Below, in pieces: positions 1-12,359 of a stretch of 64,000 nucleotides of DNA. Numbering within the stretch: position 1 is the first letter of the stretch; each line of letters begins with the position of its first letter. This DNA is from Drosophila pseudoobscura. Taxonomy: Eukaryota > Arthropoda > Insecta > Diptera > Drosophilidae. Both the position numbers and the translations under genes were made by a program. The stretch is from positions 39,323,869-39,387,868 of the forward strand of contig NC_046683.1 in assembly GCF_009870125.1 (NCBI RefSeq). The letters are read 5' to 3'. The notes beneath the pieces were generated by a model. That model was not told the origin of the DNA. It was given only the letters and a program-made list of their open reading frames with translations, and made no database searches.

Positions 1-230
1 GTTCCTCGGTGCCACACAGCGTCCCGGCTACACCATGGCCTCCACATGCAAATTGTCCTCGTAGTCGTCGTGGTTGTTGCCACCAGGGCTCAATGATGTG
101 GAAAATGTGAATTTATATGAGGCGGCGGCATAAGTAATAAAATGGGAGGAAGGGGGGAGGGGCGGGGGGCGAGGAACGAAAGTGTGGCAATCGACAAGAG
201 TCGAGGCCTGTGTCCTGTAGCCCCCGGCTC

Positions 231-263
231 CTACCGTAGCCGCAGCCGTAGCCGTAGCCGTAT
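231..263. repeat. (GTAGCC)n microsatellite
   Basis: Imperfect hexamer repeat GTAGCC/GCAGCC. The same hexamer recurs near 24,148-24,172. Confidence 0.7.
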
Positions 264-639
264 CCTTGTCAATGATGCCCGTAAAGATAATTTTAACGAT
301 GTCGATAAACTTCAATTTCCATTCCCACTGAAAGAGAGGGTGAGAGGGAGAGCAGACCGGCCATTTATGAGGAGTTTTTTTCTCCATTTTCCAGGCTTCT
401 TTTTGTTCGCTTGAATGCCATTTAACTGTGTGTAATATTGGGGGGTAATAATGCGACGACAAGCGACAACCGATGAACGAAAGGGAGTCTGAACGGGAGT
501 CGCTAGTGGGTGCCACATCCTGATTGAGTCCGACGCTTCGATGATTCTTTATTGCAATCGGATTATCCTCCGTGCGGTCATCGAGCGCTCTGATCCTTTA
601 TGCTCTCTGTGTTCAATATTTGTATTTTAACTATCGGAA

Positions 640-1135
640 AGGCTTCGATAGTGAATTTTTCACACTCGATAGATTCGATATGAATGGATCTAAGGAAATA
701 TCTTCAAGCTCAGCTTTGCACACGCTTCAACGATTACATATCGATCGCTTTTTATCGACAACAACACACGAGTAGTACCGTTATTGTGATGGATTAATGT
801 CGATATTCCCTATCGATATGATAAACGGTGGGATCGATAATCAATTTCTTCACAATAAAATCGGAATTTGAGGGGTAATTAGTCTAATCGATTACTATCG
901 ATTATCTGTTATAGATTACCGATACATGTATGAGTCGGTCTTTGGTGTTGGATCGCTGCAGGAGCGAACTATAGGGTCGCAGGCAATGACCAAACTATAA
1001 TTTCAATGTATCTTTAAGTTTAAAGATGTTTTAACGTCGGCTGACCGACACGAAGAGAGTGAATAGTTAGTTCCTTGGATCGCTATCGATAATAGTGGTA
1101 AAATTACGATGCGATTATCATTATCGATATTGAAT
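640..1135. promoter_or_regulatory. Cluster of CGATA / TATCGAT words (possible BEAF-32 or DREF site cluster)
   Basis: In about 500 bp there are more than ten CGATA or TATCG words, several of them overlapping as ATCGAT palindromes (for example near 646, 667, 676, 738, 801, 813, 834, 896, 1086 and 1123). In Drosophila, BEAF-32 binds clustered CGATA and DREF binds TATCGATA; both mark insulators and housekeeping promoters. The density is seen directly; the function is inferred. An AT-rich repeat remnant is the alternative. Confidence 0.4.
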
Positions 1136-3559
1136 CATCAGCCATCTAAATCTTCCCCCTTGTAAATGTCCTGAGGAGTGAAGCATCTTTCCGCATCTCC
1201 CGCACCTCCCACCGGAACAATCAAATCCCCATCGCTGTCAGCATCAGCATCAGTATCCCCCCGTCCTGCATCCTGCATCCGCCCACCCTCGCTGGCTCCA
1301 CTTCAAAAGTAACCTAAATTTTCCATTGAGCGAACCCCGTGCCACTTGTACACGTCATGTCATGTCCTGGCCATTGTAGGGGGCCGCTGCTCCAACCCTA
1401 ATCAGCGGACAGCAGTGAGGATGCGGGGAGGAGCCTCCTCCTGCTCCTTCTTCTGCTCCCAGTCCGTGCTCCAAATTCGCAATGACACTTCAACTCGCTT
1501 ACACTTGAATACGCATGCCACGTCCAGAGGAGCACATGAATGCCAAATGGGTTCCCCAGGAAGAGGGCAGGAAGCGGGCAGGAAGAGGAGGAGCAGCAGG
1601 AGATATTCTGAATGAGAATGGACCCTCGTTGTCCGCCAGCATTTATATCGAATGGCTTCATCAGCCCCGGCAATGGGAGCGACAAACGGAAGTCGAGACT
1701 TCCGTTTTCCGTGAATGTTCAACATCCTCCCATTCGTCCGTTGGCCTCTCCGCCCGCTCCCCACCTGCGTAACATTAACCGTAGCGTTCAAGCGGCAGCC
1801 CGTAGCCTCCCCCCCCTACCCGATCCCCCCAACAACGACACAGCGACAGCGACACCGACACCGACACCCACTCCAGAGACGAAGCAGTAGCAGAAGCAGC
1901 CTGGCAGCCCATTGCCCGATAATGACAAAAGTGTTAATAGCGCCACACGCTGCATGGGGCACTCCTCACATCGCCTTGCATCGCATCGCGCTTCGCTTGG
2001 CATCGGAGCATCAGGAGAGAGAGAGAGGATGCGACGGAACAGAAGCGACACTGAATGCACTGCGAAATTATGCAGGCACTGCTGATGAAATACAACAGGA
2101 GGCAGCAGGCAGCAGGCAGCAGGCAGGAGCAGGAGCAGGGGAAGGGGAAGGCGAAGAGGCGGGCACAGACAGGAGTATATGAAGCTGAAACTGAAAGAAA
2201 AGATTGAAAAGAAGTGCCTGAAATAAGAAGCCCACGAAAAGGGGGAGGGCCCTGCAATGGCAGCGACAAGACCGCAGCGTGGAATACCCTTCCACCACAG
2301 ACAGGAGGAGAGCATTTAGGTTCGGAAATCAGTTTGGAATGGGAGATATATTTGGCCGATTATGGCCAGTGCTCTGTCTCTCCTAGCGGGGAACAGCGCC
2401 TAGGCGATCCTTCCCCACTGCTAGCTCTCTGCCAGCGAGACTTTGTAGACAAGGGACCCTCTTGTGGAAGTGTAGTGAGACACAAGAGCATCAGAAGCAG
2501 GATGAGGCTGCAGGGACAGGCAGCCCACACACACGCTGCACAAAAAAGAGACAAGACACAGAACGGGGGATCGTCGACGACTTCCTTTTTTGCCTCACTT
2601 TGTTTCCTCAATTCACGCCCCAAGTGCAGCGGCGGCAGTGTCGAAGTCACTTGTCGTAGGACGAAGGAGCTGTCGAAGGAGCTGGTTCGTTGTCAACGAG
2701 GGAAATCCTTTTCACTCAATCCCTGGCCTGGTCGTGTGCCTCGCATTATCTGTGCATCTATATTCCAGCCAGAGCCGTTAGAGCCGTTCGACCCGTGTGG
2801 AGAGAGGGCCTTTAGAGCAGGAGCAGGGTGGATCGGGGAATCGGGGAAGCGGCGTCTTAAGTAGCACTCCCGTGGCAGCGCTTATGCCATTAAGGAGTTG
2901 CATGCAACGTCTGCATTCAGATGGGGTCGCTTTTGTGCTCGCCCGAGCATTGACAGCAGCAGCAGCGACACATCACATCCTTCGGTGCCTCCTCCTTCGG
3001 TGTATGTGTGTGTGTGTGTGGCCCAATTAATGTCCTGATTTGACATGGATGATAAGGTGGATGGTATAATGACAGCCCCCACACCCATGCATATCCATGC
3101 ATATGGGCTCCTGCCTTATCGTCTTATGGCCTTATGGCCTTATGGCCTCTACTCCTCCGATTCCACCCGATGGATTTCTTAGAGCTCTAAGCCTCTATTC
3201 CTCTATGCGCGTACGTCTTATCCCACGAAAAATGCTCGGATCCCCCAAGCTGAAGCCTTGGCTTGAGATTAACTTTTGAGTGCTTTCCATTATGGGTTTT
3301 CTCAGCTTCAATTTCTCTGGCAAACATTTGGTTCATTCATGTTGCACGACGAAAAATGACACAGGGAGGGACGGACTGTACTGCCATTCAGCAACTGCAC
3401 TGCCACACTAATTGCCATTCTCATGTAAACACAAAACGATACAGAATGCGAGTAAAGCTCTCATTTCAATTACTCTCGATAGCGAAAACTTCTCCTAATT
3501 GTCTTTCGAGTTGGGTCCTCAATTAGTTCCCAAAGTTTTCGTTCAAGTCTTCATTTCAT

Positions 3560-3627
3560 TTTCCATTTTCCATTGCCCATTGCCCATTGCCCATTGCCCA
3601 TTGCCCATTGCCCATTTCCCATTTCCC
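3560..3627. repeat. (CCATTGC)n heptamer repeat
   Basis: About six tandem copies of CCATTGC, grading into CCATTTC at both ends. Confidence 0.85.
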
Positions 3628-4493
3628 GTTCCAATAGAATGTTCCCCGACAGCCAAAAGTGTCATAAAACTGTCTTGTTGTCTGGGTGGGTCTTCTTTCG
3701 TTTTCCATTTGTTGTCTTTACTTTTTGCTGCGCCATGTGTCATGTGTGAAACTCCAGACTTCAGACTCCCAAAACGGGTGGAGTAGAGTGGAGGCGTGGC
3801 TGCCACGCACAGGAGGAGGCAACAAGTGTCTGTTGTCTGTTTAGCATTTCATTACTCTCGAAGGAAGGTGACCCCCGAAAAGACAGGGGGCCAAAGTATG
3901 TGGCAAATTTATTACAATTAAACTTTTGTTCATCCCTTCGCTTTTTATTCTTGGTTTTTTTTTTTGGAGCTGCTTTTTAAATGAGGCGTAAACGAAAAGA
4001 GCAGACCATAGCCAGAGCCAGAGCCTTCTCCTCCGCTCCTCTGACTGTGGAATTAGCAGGAGATGGGAGCCAGGAGATGGGAGTTGTGGGGCCCAGACGC
4101 GTAGCACATTTTACAAAGTGATTTATGAGCCGTGACGGTGGATGGGTAGGCAGCATTTAAAACATGGCAGTGCATATGAATGGATCCCGAGACCCCAAAA
4201 ACTTGACACATGTCTGTTGAACGGGGGGAGCCCGAGAAACGGTCTCTCCTCTCCTCTCCGCCAGACGGACAGAAATACAGACAGCTCCAAGAGAGAGAGA
4301 AAGGGCGAGCGAATGAGATATTCGCAATAAAAGTATGGAAATATTTTGCGTAGACCCCCCTCCTCCATTGCGGCTGTTCCCACAACAAGCAACAGTGCGG
4401 CAACGGCGCAACTTGCAACAGCCACAATGCTGTGCAACAATACATACATTTTTGCTATAAATTTCCCTTTTGGTTGTCAGTGGCATTTTCAAG

Positions 4494-4540
4494 TGCCACT
4501 GCCACTGCCACTGCCACTGCCACTGCCACTGCCACTGCTG
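4494..4540. repeat. (TGCCAC)7 hexamer repeat
   Basis: Seven near-perfect TGCCAC units followed by CTG triplets. Confidence 0.85.
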
Positions 4541-6112
4541 CTGCTTCTGTTGCACTCTACGAATATCGGGGTCGTTGTCGGAGTCACAGTCACAGTCGGT
4601 GGCAAAGTGGCAGTGAGGCGGCGGGGCGGCGGGGCAGAGGGGAAGGGGCACTCATTTCATTTCATTTCAATGCCAACCGCAAAAAGCATTTCATTTGGTT
4701 ACTTTCTTAGACGGCATCCCCCCTCTAGACCCTGGACCTGGACCGGGAACTGGGCCTGCGGTTTCTGCCTGAATTTAATTAAATATTTAATGCTCCCACA
4801 CCACCAGCGACCGAGAACCAAACCTCAGACTCCACACCAGACACCACACCAGAAGCCAGAAGCCAGAGGCCCCCGAACCCCCCAGAAGATGAGGCTGGGC
4901 GCTTTGGAAGGGTCACCTTTCAATTGTGGGGTTTCTTTGGGCAATTTTCGGGGCCTGACCAGGGCCTGCTGCTTATCAAAAAGTTTAACATCAAATGAAA
5001 AAGGGCTTTCCTCCTCTGCTGTTGCTGTTTTTCCAATCGGTAATTGTTTATGATGAAAACTTTTGGGAAAGACGGGAAGGAAAAACCACCAGGCACTGAA
5101 AGAAAATGTGTGATATTTTATGTAAATCCTATGTTTTGGGCACGGGTTTGGCTTACTTTCTGAGTTGGTAAGCGAAGTAACGCCAGTACTAACAATGAGA
5201 CTAGTGTTGGTTAACACTTTCAAACTCAATCAGTTTTAAATATAGCTTAAGTTGATTTTCACTTATATGTTCAAATAATTAAATCTACGATAGCACACGA
5301 ATAAGATTACGAAAGCTATCAAAAACCAGTGTTAGAAACTCGTTACCGAAGATTTATTCACAAATATTCCATTTATTATGCAATCGATTTAATCCCAATC
5401 GATGATATCTAATCAACATTCTTCAAACTGTGATTGCACACTTTGTTTAGTATTGCAAAACAGTCAAAAACTGTGCCACCAAAAATAAAAGCTTCTTTCA
5501 GAACATTCAATTTGTTTTTCAATCGATCAATGGTTTATAATCCTTACGCCATAATTTACGATTTCATTTTAGTGTCAGTGTTGGTAAGCCATCATAATTC
5601 GAGAATTATCAATTTCTTCTGCAATTAAACAATCGTTTTGTCACTCGATCGAGGACGAGACAAAAAAAAAAAATAAATATGAGAACAAAATGAGATTATA
5701 CAACCCGGTCACTTGTCGCGCGACTAATTTCCCATTGCGAATTTTCCATTTTCCGAATCGCGCAACATTTGCACGCACTGCACCGTAAATTCCGTCCACG
5801 TAGTGCAATTCAATTGAAATGTACGATTTTCATTAACTTTCCAATTTCCGCATATTCCCCGAATCGTTTTGGAAAGACCCAGAAGAGTGCGCAAGTGGAA
5901 TGAAAAACCACATGAAATTGTTAATTATAATGGACAATTGAAACCCATTTGCCCCCTCTTCGAGGGGGAAAGGACTCTCTATCGGGACATATGTACGGCC
6001 TCACATTGTGGCACACGATTTGTGGGCTGGAGATTGCTTTCCATTTTGCATATTTGAATATATATATATATTTGTAGTCCCGCAAGCCCCGTGCCCACCA
6101 AACCGAGTGAAT

Positions 6113-6137
6113 CGAATCGAATCGAATCGAATAGAAT
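6113..6137. repeat. (ATCGA)n pentamer repeat
   Basis: Five tandem ATCGA units. Intronic simple repeat. Confidence 0.8.
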
Positions 6138-6526
6138 TGAAATGAATGAATTGCCCAAGCAATTGTTGTGGCCCCCTCATACTCTTGTTTCTCCACATAC
6201 TCTTTGGAAGAGTGTGTCCCCGATGGTTCAGCGAATGAGCGAGCGAGTTTGTGGATACCCCAAAGTGAATCATGCATCATCGCTCAAGAAAGAAAGTGTA
6301 TCCCGAACAGCGGGTACTGTACGGAGCGTTTCTTCTTCTGCTGTTTGTTTGCCATTCAATTGTTCAATAAACGTTGAGCAGGGACGGAGGGGACTGACGA
6401 GCGACAGAGAGCATTTGGTGGTTACATGTTTGCATTTTTATTAGCTCTCAACGACAATGACAAAGATCGAAACAAATAGTGCAGACATATCTACGATACG
6501 ACTATAGAACAGATGGAGGCAGAGGC

Positions 6527-6566
6527 AGATACAGATACAGATACAGATACAGATACGGATACAGAA
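6527..6566. repeat. (GATACA)n hexamer repeat
   Basis: Six tandem GATACA units, the last ones degenerate. Confidence 0.8.
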
Positions 6567-7959
6567 GAGTATGCGGAGAAGGGGGAGCGGGAGGGGAAGG
6601 CTTTGTGCAATGGCATTCGAAACGGGCATTATTTGTTTTAATTGAAGTCAATTAAAGTGTGTGATGGTGTTAATTTACAGAAAAACAGAGAACCGAACAC
6701 TGCAGTACAGCAGATGAATACAATATCCACGTTGCGATGGAGAGATGGGGAGATGGGGAATAGACCGACACTTGACCTCCATTCGGAGACATTCAAAAAG
6801 CAACTTTGTCGCGCCCCGTGAATGAGTCAATGAATGGGCCACACAATGTCTCCCCAGGGACCCCGCCCAAGAGTCCTCTCTCCTTCATGGCTTCGGCCAT
6901 TTCGCTATCGTTTTTAGGGGCCATCAAGTGGGATGCTCGATTCGATGAGGGAAATGGCAGCACAGGGAAAACTGTCGCCCCTAGAATCAATCAGTGGAAT
7001 GATGGTTTTTTAATCGAATGGGAGCGACGATACTCCTATTTTTGTGCCAAAGGATTACCTCATTTCAATGCCCCAGAACTCTACTCTGCAGATGACCCTT
7101 CACCGGGGGAGAAAGAGAGGGCGAAGAAGGCAAACCCTACTCTATTGCTCTCTTTCACAAAAGTTCAATTGCATAAATTAACCAAAAGTATTCCACATTC
7201 CACAGCAGAGTATTCTGTGGCAGCAGCGCATCATCCACGTCATCGAGGGCTTCCATTATTGGATGCTGCTGCACTCAATGACAATTCGAGCATTCGTCTC
7301 TTTCTCATTCCCTCATTAAAATGCCATTTAATTAATCATCGGAGAAGCCAAGCAAATGCTATAATTCAACGCTTCAGCTTCAGCTTCAGCTCCCTCCGTT
7401 CCGCCCTCCTCTAATTGTTCGAAAAGGGAATGCCATGGGACGTGGGACGGGGGGGAGGCAGTTGCTTGATTCATTCCATTTGGGGCCCACTGCTGATGGT
7501 TGATGGCTGATGGCTGATGGCCGATGATGGGGCTCGCTGTCCGCTCATTAAACAGCGCCAACTGCTGCGATGCTGGCCCCCATCGTCGTTATCGTCATAA
7601 ACGCTGCATATCATCAGGCATCAGGCATCAGGCATCATGCAGCAGAATCGTACTCAAGAGCAACAGCTCCATTCCCCCAATCATCATTGTCCATCGTCTG
7701 TGGCTCCATTCAATTGGAACTTTGCTCCGCATAGATGGTTTCGTGAATCACTGAATCAACTGAATCTTAAGTGCCTAAAGATGATTGCTGAACGCTTACC
7801 ATCAATATGATATCCATATTATCACTGTTAAAAGTTTAATCCAGAGAAGCTCTTTATGGACAACGCACCTTTTTCTTCCAATATTTTATTATGTATTTTC
7901 CTTTGAAGCCTCCCCCATTTCATTATTCTTTCTATAGAACTACGAATCACTTTTATTTA

Positions 7960-8006
7960 GATACTAATCTGATAATTTGCTTATGTTTTTCTTCTTGCAG
8001 GTATGT
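7960..8006 (+). promoter_or_regulatory. Fas2: Probable recursive-splicing (ratchet) site in the Fas2 long intron
   Basis: A branch-point-like TACTAAT near 7,963 is followed by a pyrimidine-rich tract, then TTGCAG ending at 8,000, then a donor-like GTATGT starting at 8,001. A 3' splice site joined directly to a 5' splice site is the signature of Drosophila ratchet points (zero-nucleotide exons), which remove very long introns in steps. The site lies 11.35 kb upstream of the next Fas2 exon, on the Fas2 strand. The motif is seen; use in vivo is inferred. Confidence 0.6.
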
Positions 8007-9176
8007 CTTTTCCGCCACTCTGGAATCTGGCCAAGAAAATTTCCACATCGTTTGTATAATTCATTGATTTTTTAGTTGCTTAAGCTATAGCCTATAGCTG
8101 CACAACGTTCGTTCGGATCTAAGGGAAGTGGGTCCGATCGCGATTCGTTATGCATCCTACTGCCTGGGGGGGCTTCATCTGTCTTTGGGGGCAGTCCTAC
8201 TTCCAATCCCGTCGCACAATTTTCAATTAGCCAAGGCAACTTTCCGTTCAATTGAGTCGCTCAAACAATGCTTGAGGCACGGCACGGCATGCCACTCCCC
8301 TGCAAACCACACTCCCCGGCACACTCTCAGGCATCAATCAGGCCATCAATCAAATTTCACTGCCCCCCGCGCCGCGCCGATGATCGATTTTGATGCTAGA
8401 GCGATTTTCAGTCTACCTGCCCCCGCGGTCCCTGGCCGTTCGCCGTTCGCCGCTCGCCCCTCGCCCCTGGGCCTTTTTCCATTTCCCCGCGGGACGCTAG
8501 CTGGAAAAATCTAGCTGGAAAATTATGCAGCCCATCGATCAAAAAAAAAAAGAATGTTTTGCAGAAGCAGCTGCTGGCCGGCCCTCTACTACGAGTACTC
8601 GTATCTGCAGCGGCGACTCATATTTTTTGCACTCATCAATTTTGGTCTTTGATTTGATACGGCTTTGATACCCTAAGAGTCCAGGACTTGCATAAGAAAT
8701 GTTGTCCTGCCAGAATATAATAGAGCAGAAAAGCTTTACAGAGCAGGCATTTCAAAGATATCTAGAGCTGAGATCCTTTCCTGGGAACTGATTTCGCTTC
8801 AAAAACATTTTCTATCCGAAAGTTCCAGGGTATTCAAGACTTCGAATCACGCTTCACTGATATTTTTCCCACTTTTTTTCGTTCAGGTTTTAATTTCTGC
8901 AACGTTTGCATTTGGGATTTAGGCCTCGAGTCGTCGACTTCTCGCGCGGCTTAGGGCTCGGGGACAATCGAGCTGTCGTCGTCGGAGTCCTGCCAGCCGT
9001 GTGATGGATGGCCCGATTTCACAGATATATATAGACACGTATAAGGAAGGAGTGGATAGTAGGGTTCATCGCCAGAGGGGAGTTCATCATTGACAATGGC
9101 AGATGGGCGATGGGCGATGGGTGACGGGGGGGATGGAGGGCAATAAGTTGGATAAATATGACAGATGACCCCTTAC

Positions 9177-9237
9177 CTTCGATGACACCGTCGTGCCGAT
9201 TGGCCCAACAGTTTCCCGTATATAGGGATCTGTTCAT
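9177..9237 (-). other. Candidate antisense exon, ATG to donor (unrecognised)
   Basis: On the minus strand an ATG at 9,237 opens 20 codons that run into a good donor, GAAG/GTAAGG, at 9,177/9,176. The peptide begins MNRSLYTGNC. Further along the minus strand a possible acceptor, GGCTGGCAG (near 8,990), precedes three reading frames that are all open for at least 12 codons. I recognise no family. It may be chance within a fly intron. Confidence 0.2.
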
Positions 9238-9413
9238 TTTTCGTGTGTGTGATTTCTATTATCTTCTATCGCCGATTGCCAATTTGCATTCCGAGCCCTC
9301 GACTGGCAACACAAATTGACTTTAGACACTGAAAATTCTCAGTTCGTTCGGTTTATGGACCATAAATACAAGTCATAACGTCACTGTTGTATGACAAACA
9401 GAGCAAGAGGGAA

Positions 9414-9582
9414 TCTATCGATAAGTAATCGATACATATGGAGTATTCGATTGGAAATAAGATACAGAATTAGAAAAACATCAATCAATAGCCATTCATA
9501 GATAGGCCATCGACAATTTATCGATAAATTTGTATTGGCATTGGCTGAAACATTCAGCAAGTGATCGATAAAAGGGCGATAA
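9414..9582. promoter_or_regulatory. Second cluster of CGATA / TATCGATA words
   Basis: Six CGATA-type words, including DRE-like TATCGATAA near 9,417 and 9,520, lie within about 170 bp, just upstream of the double Grainyhead-type palindrome. Binding of DREF or BEAF-32 is inferred. Confidence 0.35.
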
Positions 9583-9709
9583 ATGCCCGACATTGCCACT
9601 GGAGTTGGCTTAAACAATTAGCAGCTCTTCGCTTTCGTCTCGACTTAATTTGAAGGCTTACTTCTGTGATCTTTGAGCACTTTTCACACACAAAGCCCGG
9701 CCGTCAGCT

Positions 9710-9725
9710 AACCGGTTAACCGGTT
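9710..9725. promoter_or_regulatory. Two abutting perfect Grainyhead-type sites (AACCGGTT x2)
   Basis: The 16-bp sequence AACCGGTTAACCGGTT is a perfect palindrome made of two exact AACCGGTT octamers. AACCGGTT is the established consensus of Grainyhead, which drives epithelial junction and adhesion genes in flies. Its position in an intron of the adhesion gene Fas2 makes an epithelial or neuroblast enhancer plausible. Binding is not shown. Confidence 0.5.
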
Positions 9726-9733
9726 GCACTTAC

Positions 9734-9947
9734 CGTTTCAAGCTTATCGCCAGTCAATCCCCTACATTGGGCACACCGTCTAATCCCAATGATTTGGGCA
9801 ACTTCTTGGGCTTACTGATGTCGGGGAATGCTTTGGACCGCCCCCTTGTTCCCTTCTGCCCCCCTGTGCCGGCCTTAGCCACGAAGCCGTTCGACTTTCG
9901 TCCCTTATTCTCGGAAAAGCTAACTTTTTGGGTTTGTTTAAAGTTTT
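9734..9947 (-). other. Candidate antisense exon with acceptor and donor (unrecognised)
   Basis: On the minus strand a pyrimidine tract ending TTTTTGTAG (9,948) opens a 214-nt segment that closes at AAACG/GTAAGTGC (9,734/9,733). One frame is open for about 60 codons before TGA at 9,754; its peptide is Lys/Gly/Ser-rich and ends KSLGLDGVPNVGD. The stop lies 20 nt before the donor. If real, this would be a coding 3' end followed by a UTR intron, nested antisense in Fas2. No domain was recognised. Confidence 0.25.
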
Positions 9948-12359
9948 CTACAAAAAGTAACGAAAGAAAAATAAGAGGCAACAAAACTTTTGGCACAATA
10001 CACAAAAAAAAGCCGAGAGAGGAAATCCAAGGAAAAAGAGAAAAAGGATGGGGAGAAGGTACAGGGAGGAGGAACCGAGAAAAAATGAGAGTGAACATTG
10101 TAACTTTTGCCTTGACGGTTGAACCTTGCGCTAACCAAGTACCAAGTGGCATGGCATAGGCCTGCCCCAGGGGCTGCGTGGGGCAGGTCTAGGAGAAACA
10201 CTTTGCGAAACATTTTGTGTGTGTGTGGCAGGGGCGGATGCAGAGGCAGAGGCAGTGGCAGAGGCAAAAGGGACTACATGGGGCACCAAAAAACTAACTG
10301 CTTACTTAACAAGACATATTCCAGCACTTAAAATGAAAATAAAATGGAAGCGAGAGACCAGAAGGAGTAAAGAGGAGATTCCAGAGAGTGGGAGAGAGGG
10401 GAGAAAGGAAAAGGGCGTCTGAAAAAAATTGGTGAAGGGGGAGAGAGTGGGAGTGAGGAGTGAAGGTGATGTCTGGGAGATGGAGCAACAGTGAAAGGTA
10501 CATTTTCGGGATGCAAACCACCGTCTACTACCCCTAATCATACGAGGGTACCCTTGGTACACTCAACCTTCAGTCGGATACCCTTTCCAAAAGCTGTTTC
10601 CAATTTCCCCAATTTCCCCATCTGTACCTCTGAAGATATCAATCGTTTTGGATTACATTCCTCCCAAATGAATGAGTGTTTGGTCCACAAGGATATATGC
10701 GGCTCACATCAGATTTCTCAGACTTCCAATTAGCATTCTCTCGTTTTCTTCGCTGGAGTCCCACCATCTTCTATATCTTTATATTCTAGCAGGGTATGCC
10801 TGCCGGGCTGCCTTGCATCCTACTCTCGCGATTCTGCTCGTAGTTCTTCTCTTATCCCAGGGCGGAACTTTATCAGTGAAGTTTACTTAATACGCAAAGT
10901 AACTTAAAAGCAAGCGTCGACGGCGACCAGGATGAGGACGAGAGCGAAGACAAGGCTGCGGATGAGCATGGTGTGTACACGAGGAGGGTGCTGGGATGCT
11001 GTGGATCCTGGGATGCTGGGATGCTGGGGACGAGGACGGCCAAAGTTTTACGCACATAATAAGCTCAACTTCTATATGCAATTTCTGTTGCTGGTGCCAC
11101 GTTTTTTCACTTTACTCCTAGTTTTTATTTTTTTTTTTATTGTGAGTGGCGACTTTCAGTTTCGCGGCGCTTAATACTTGACTGCAAGCAACTCCCATCC
11201 TGCCATCATCCTGCCATCATCCTGCCATCTTGCCCGCGCCAGGTTCTCCGCCATATTTCTGTTTTCGTTCGGGGAAGCGAGTTTTAAATATATCAAACGT
11301 TGGTCCACCGCAGCAGAGGCGACCTGAAATCTGTTTCTCGCCCTCTCTGTCCTTCGCTACCCGCCACCGATTCATTCGCAGTGATTGAAAAACTTTGCGA
11401 CAGCTTTCCAGCTTTCCAGCTTTCCAACGGCTTTTCACCGCACCAAGAAATTCGTGATGGCGAATGTCGGATGGCGGATGGCGGATGTGCGCTGCCATTG
11501 AAACAGATTTTCGATTTATATGGCTGCAAATCCTATAATTATTAACGTTAATATCTTGTGAATGCCGTTGCTCCTCTGTAGAACTTGTGGATGATCACTT
11601 AAACAAGCGCTTACTCCTCGTGATTCCCAATTCTGATGTATTCCCAACACAAATATCGCACTCTTGTGTACTGCGTTTCTTTGTTGTATTTCTAATTAAT
11701 AATAATAAGCTTTAATCTGCATACCATACAAGGCTTAAGGTGAAAAATGTTTCGTTTCATGGGCTTCGATCGGAAACTATCCCTCATGTCAGAATACTGC
11801 TCTTCTACGTGCATTCGTATTATAAAGTCCCTCTTCTTCTCACTCTTTATCCATTAGTATCCTCTTGTCCGGCATTATCAGTAATGACTACTCCGCCAGA
11901 TCTGGCTTTTTTGAAGACTTCTGTGAGGCTTACTTCTGCAAAGATTCTGGTGAAAGCCGCAGATTTCTTGACCTGGCAGCTGTTGCACTGCAAATGCAAT
12001 CAAGGCCGTGGTCAAACGCGGAAATTGAGCGGGCTTTAACCGGGCTAACCCAGTCAAGACAGATCTAAGGAATTCCATGAAACTAAGCATGAAACTATCA
12101 GTGAAACGATATTACTAGTTTTTATTGAAATATACAGGTGTGGCATGCGAAGGCTCGGAAAATGCTGCATTGACTGCGATGTGCCACATAATTACATAAG
12201 CGTGATTGTAGCCCAGAAGCTAGCCCTACAGGGCTGGATGAGCTAATGAAAATTCTATAAAATACATATTAACTATCACTTGAATACACAATTGTTAACG
12301 CCATTTTTTACGCGTTTTTTTTTCGTTTTCTTCAAGTAAGAAACAGCTTTTTTCTGATA

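Larger units (their letters stand above)
1..7999 (+). other. Fas2: Fas2 long 5' intron, distal part (no exon seen)
   Basis: No open reading frame here has the look of a real exon; the ORFs present are short, low in complexity and overlap on both strands. The stretch is read as intron because the first recognisable Fas2 exon at 19,353 starts in mid-protein, behind a splice acceptor, and because a zero-length splice site sits at 8,000/8,001. The exon with the signal peptide was not found and is probably upstream of the window. The stretch contains a cluster of CGATA words (640-1135) and several simple repeats. Confidence 0.6.

Noticed and set aside
8883-8920. Acceptor-like TTTTTTTCGTTCAG/GTTTTA as a second ratchet site
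   Set aside because: The sequence after the AG (GTTTTA) is not a usable donor.
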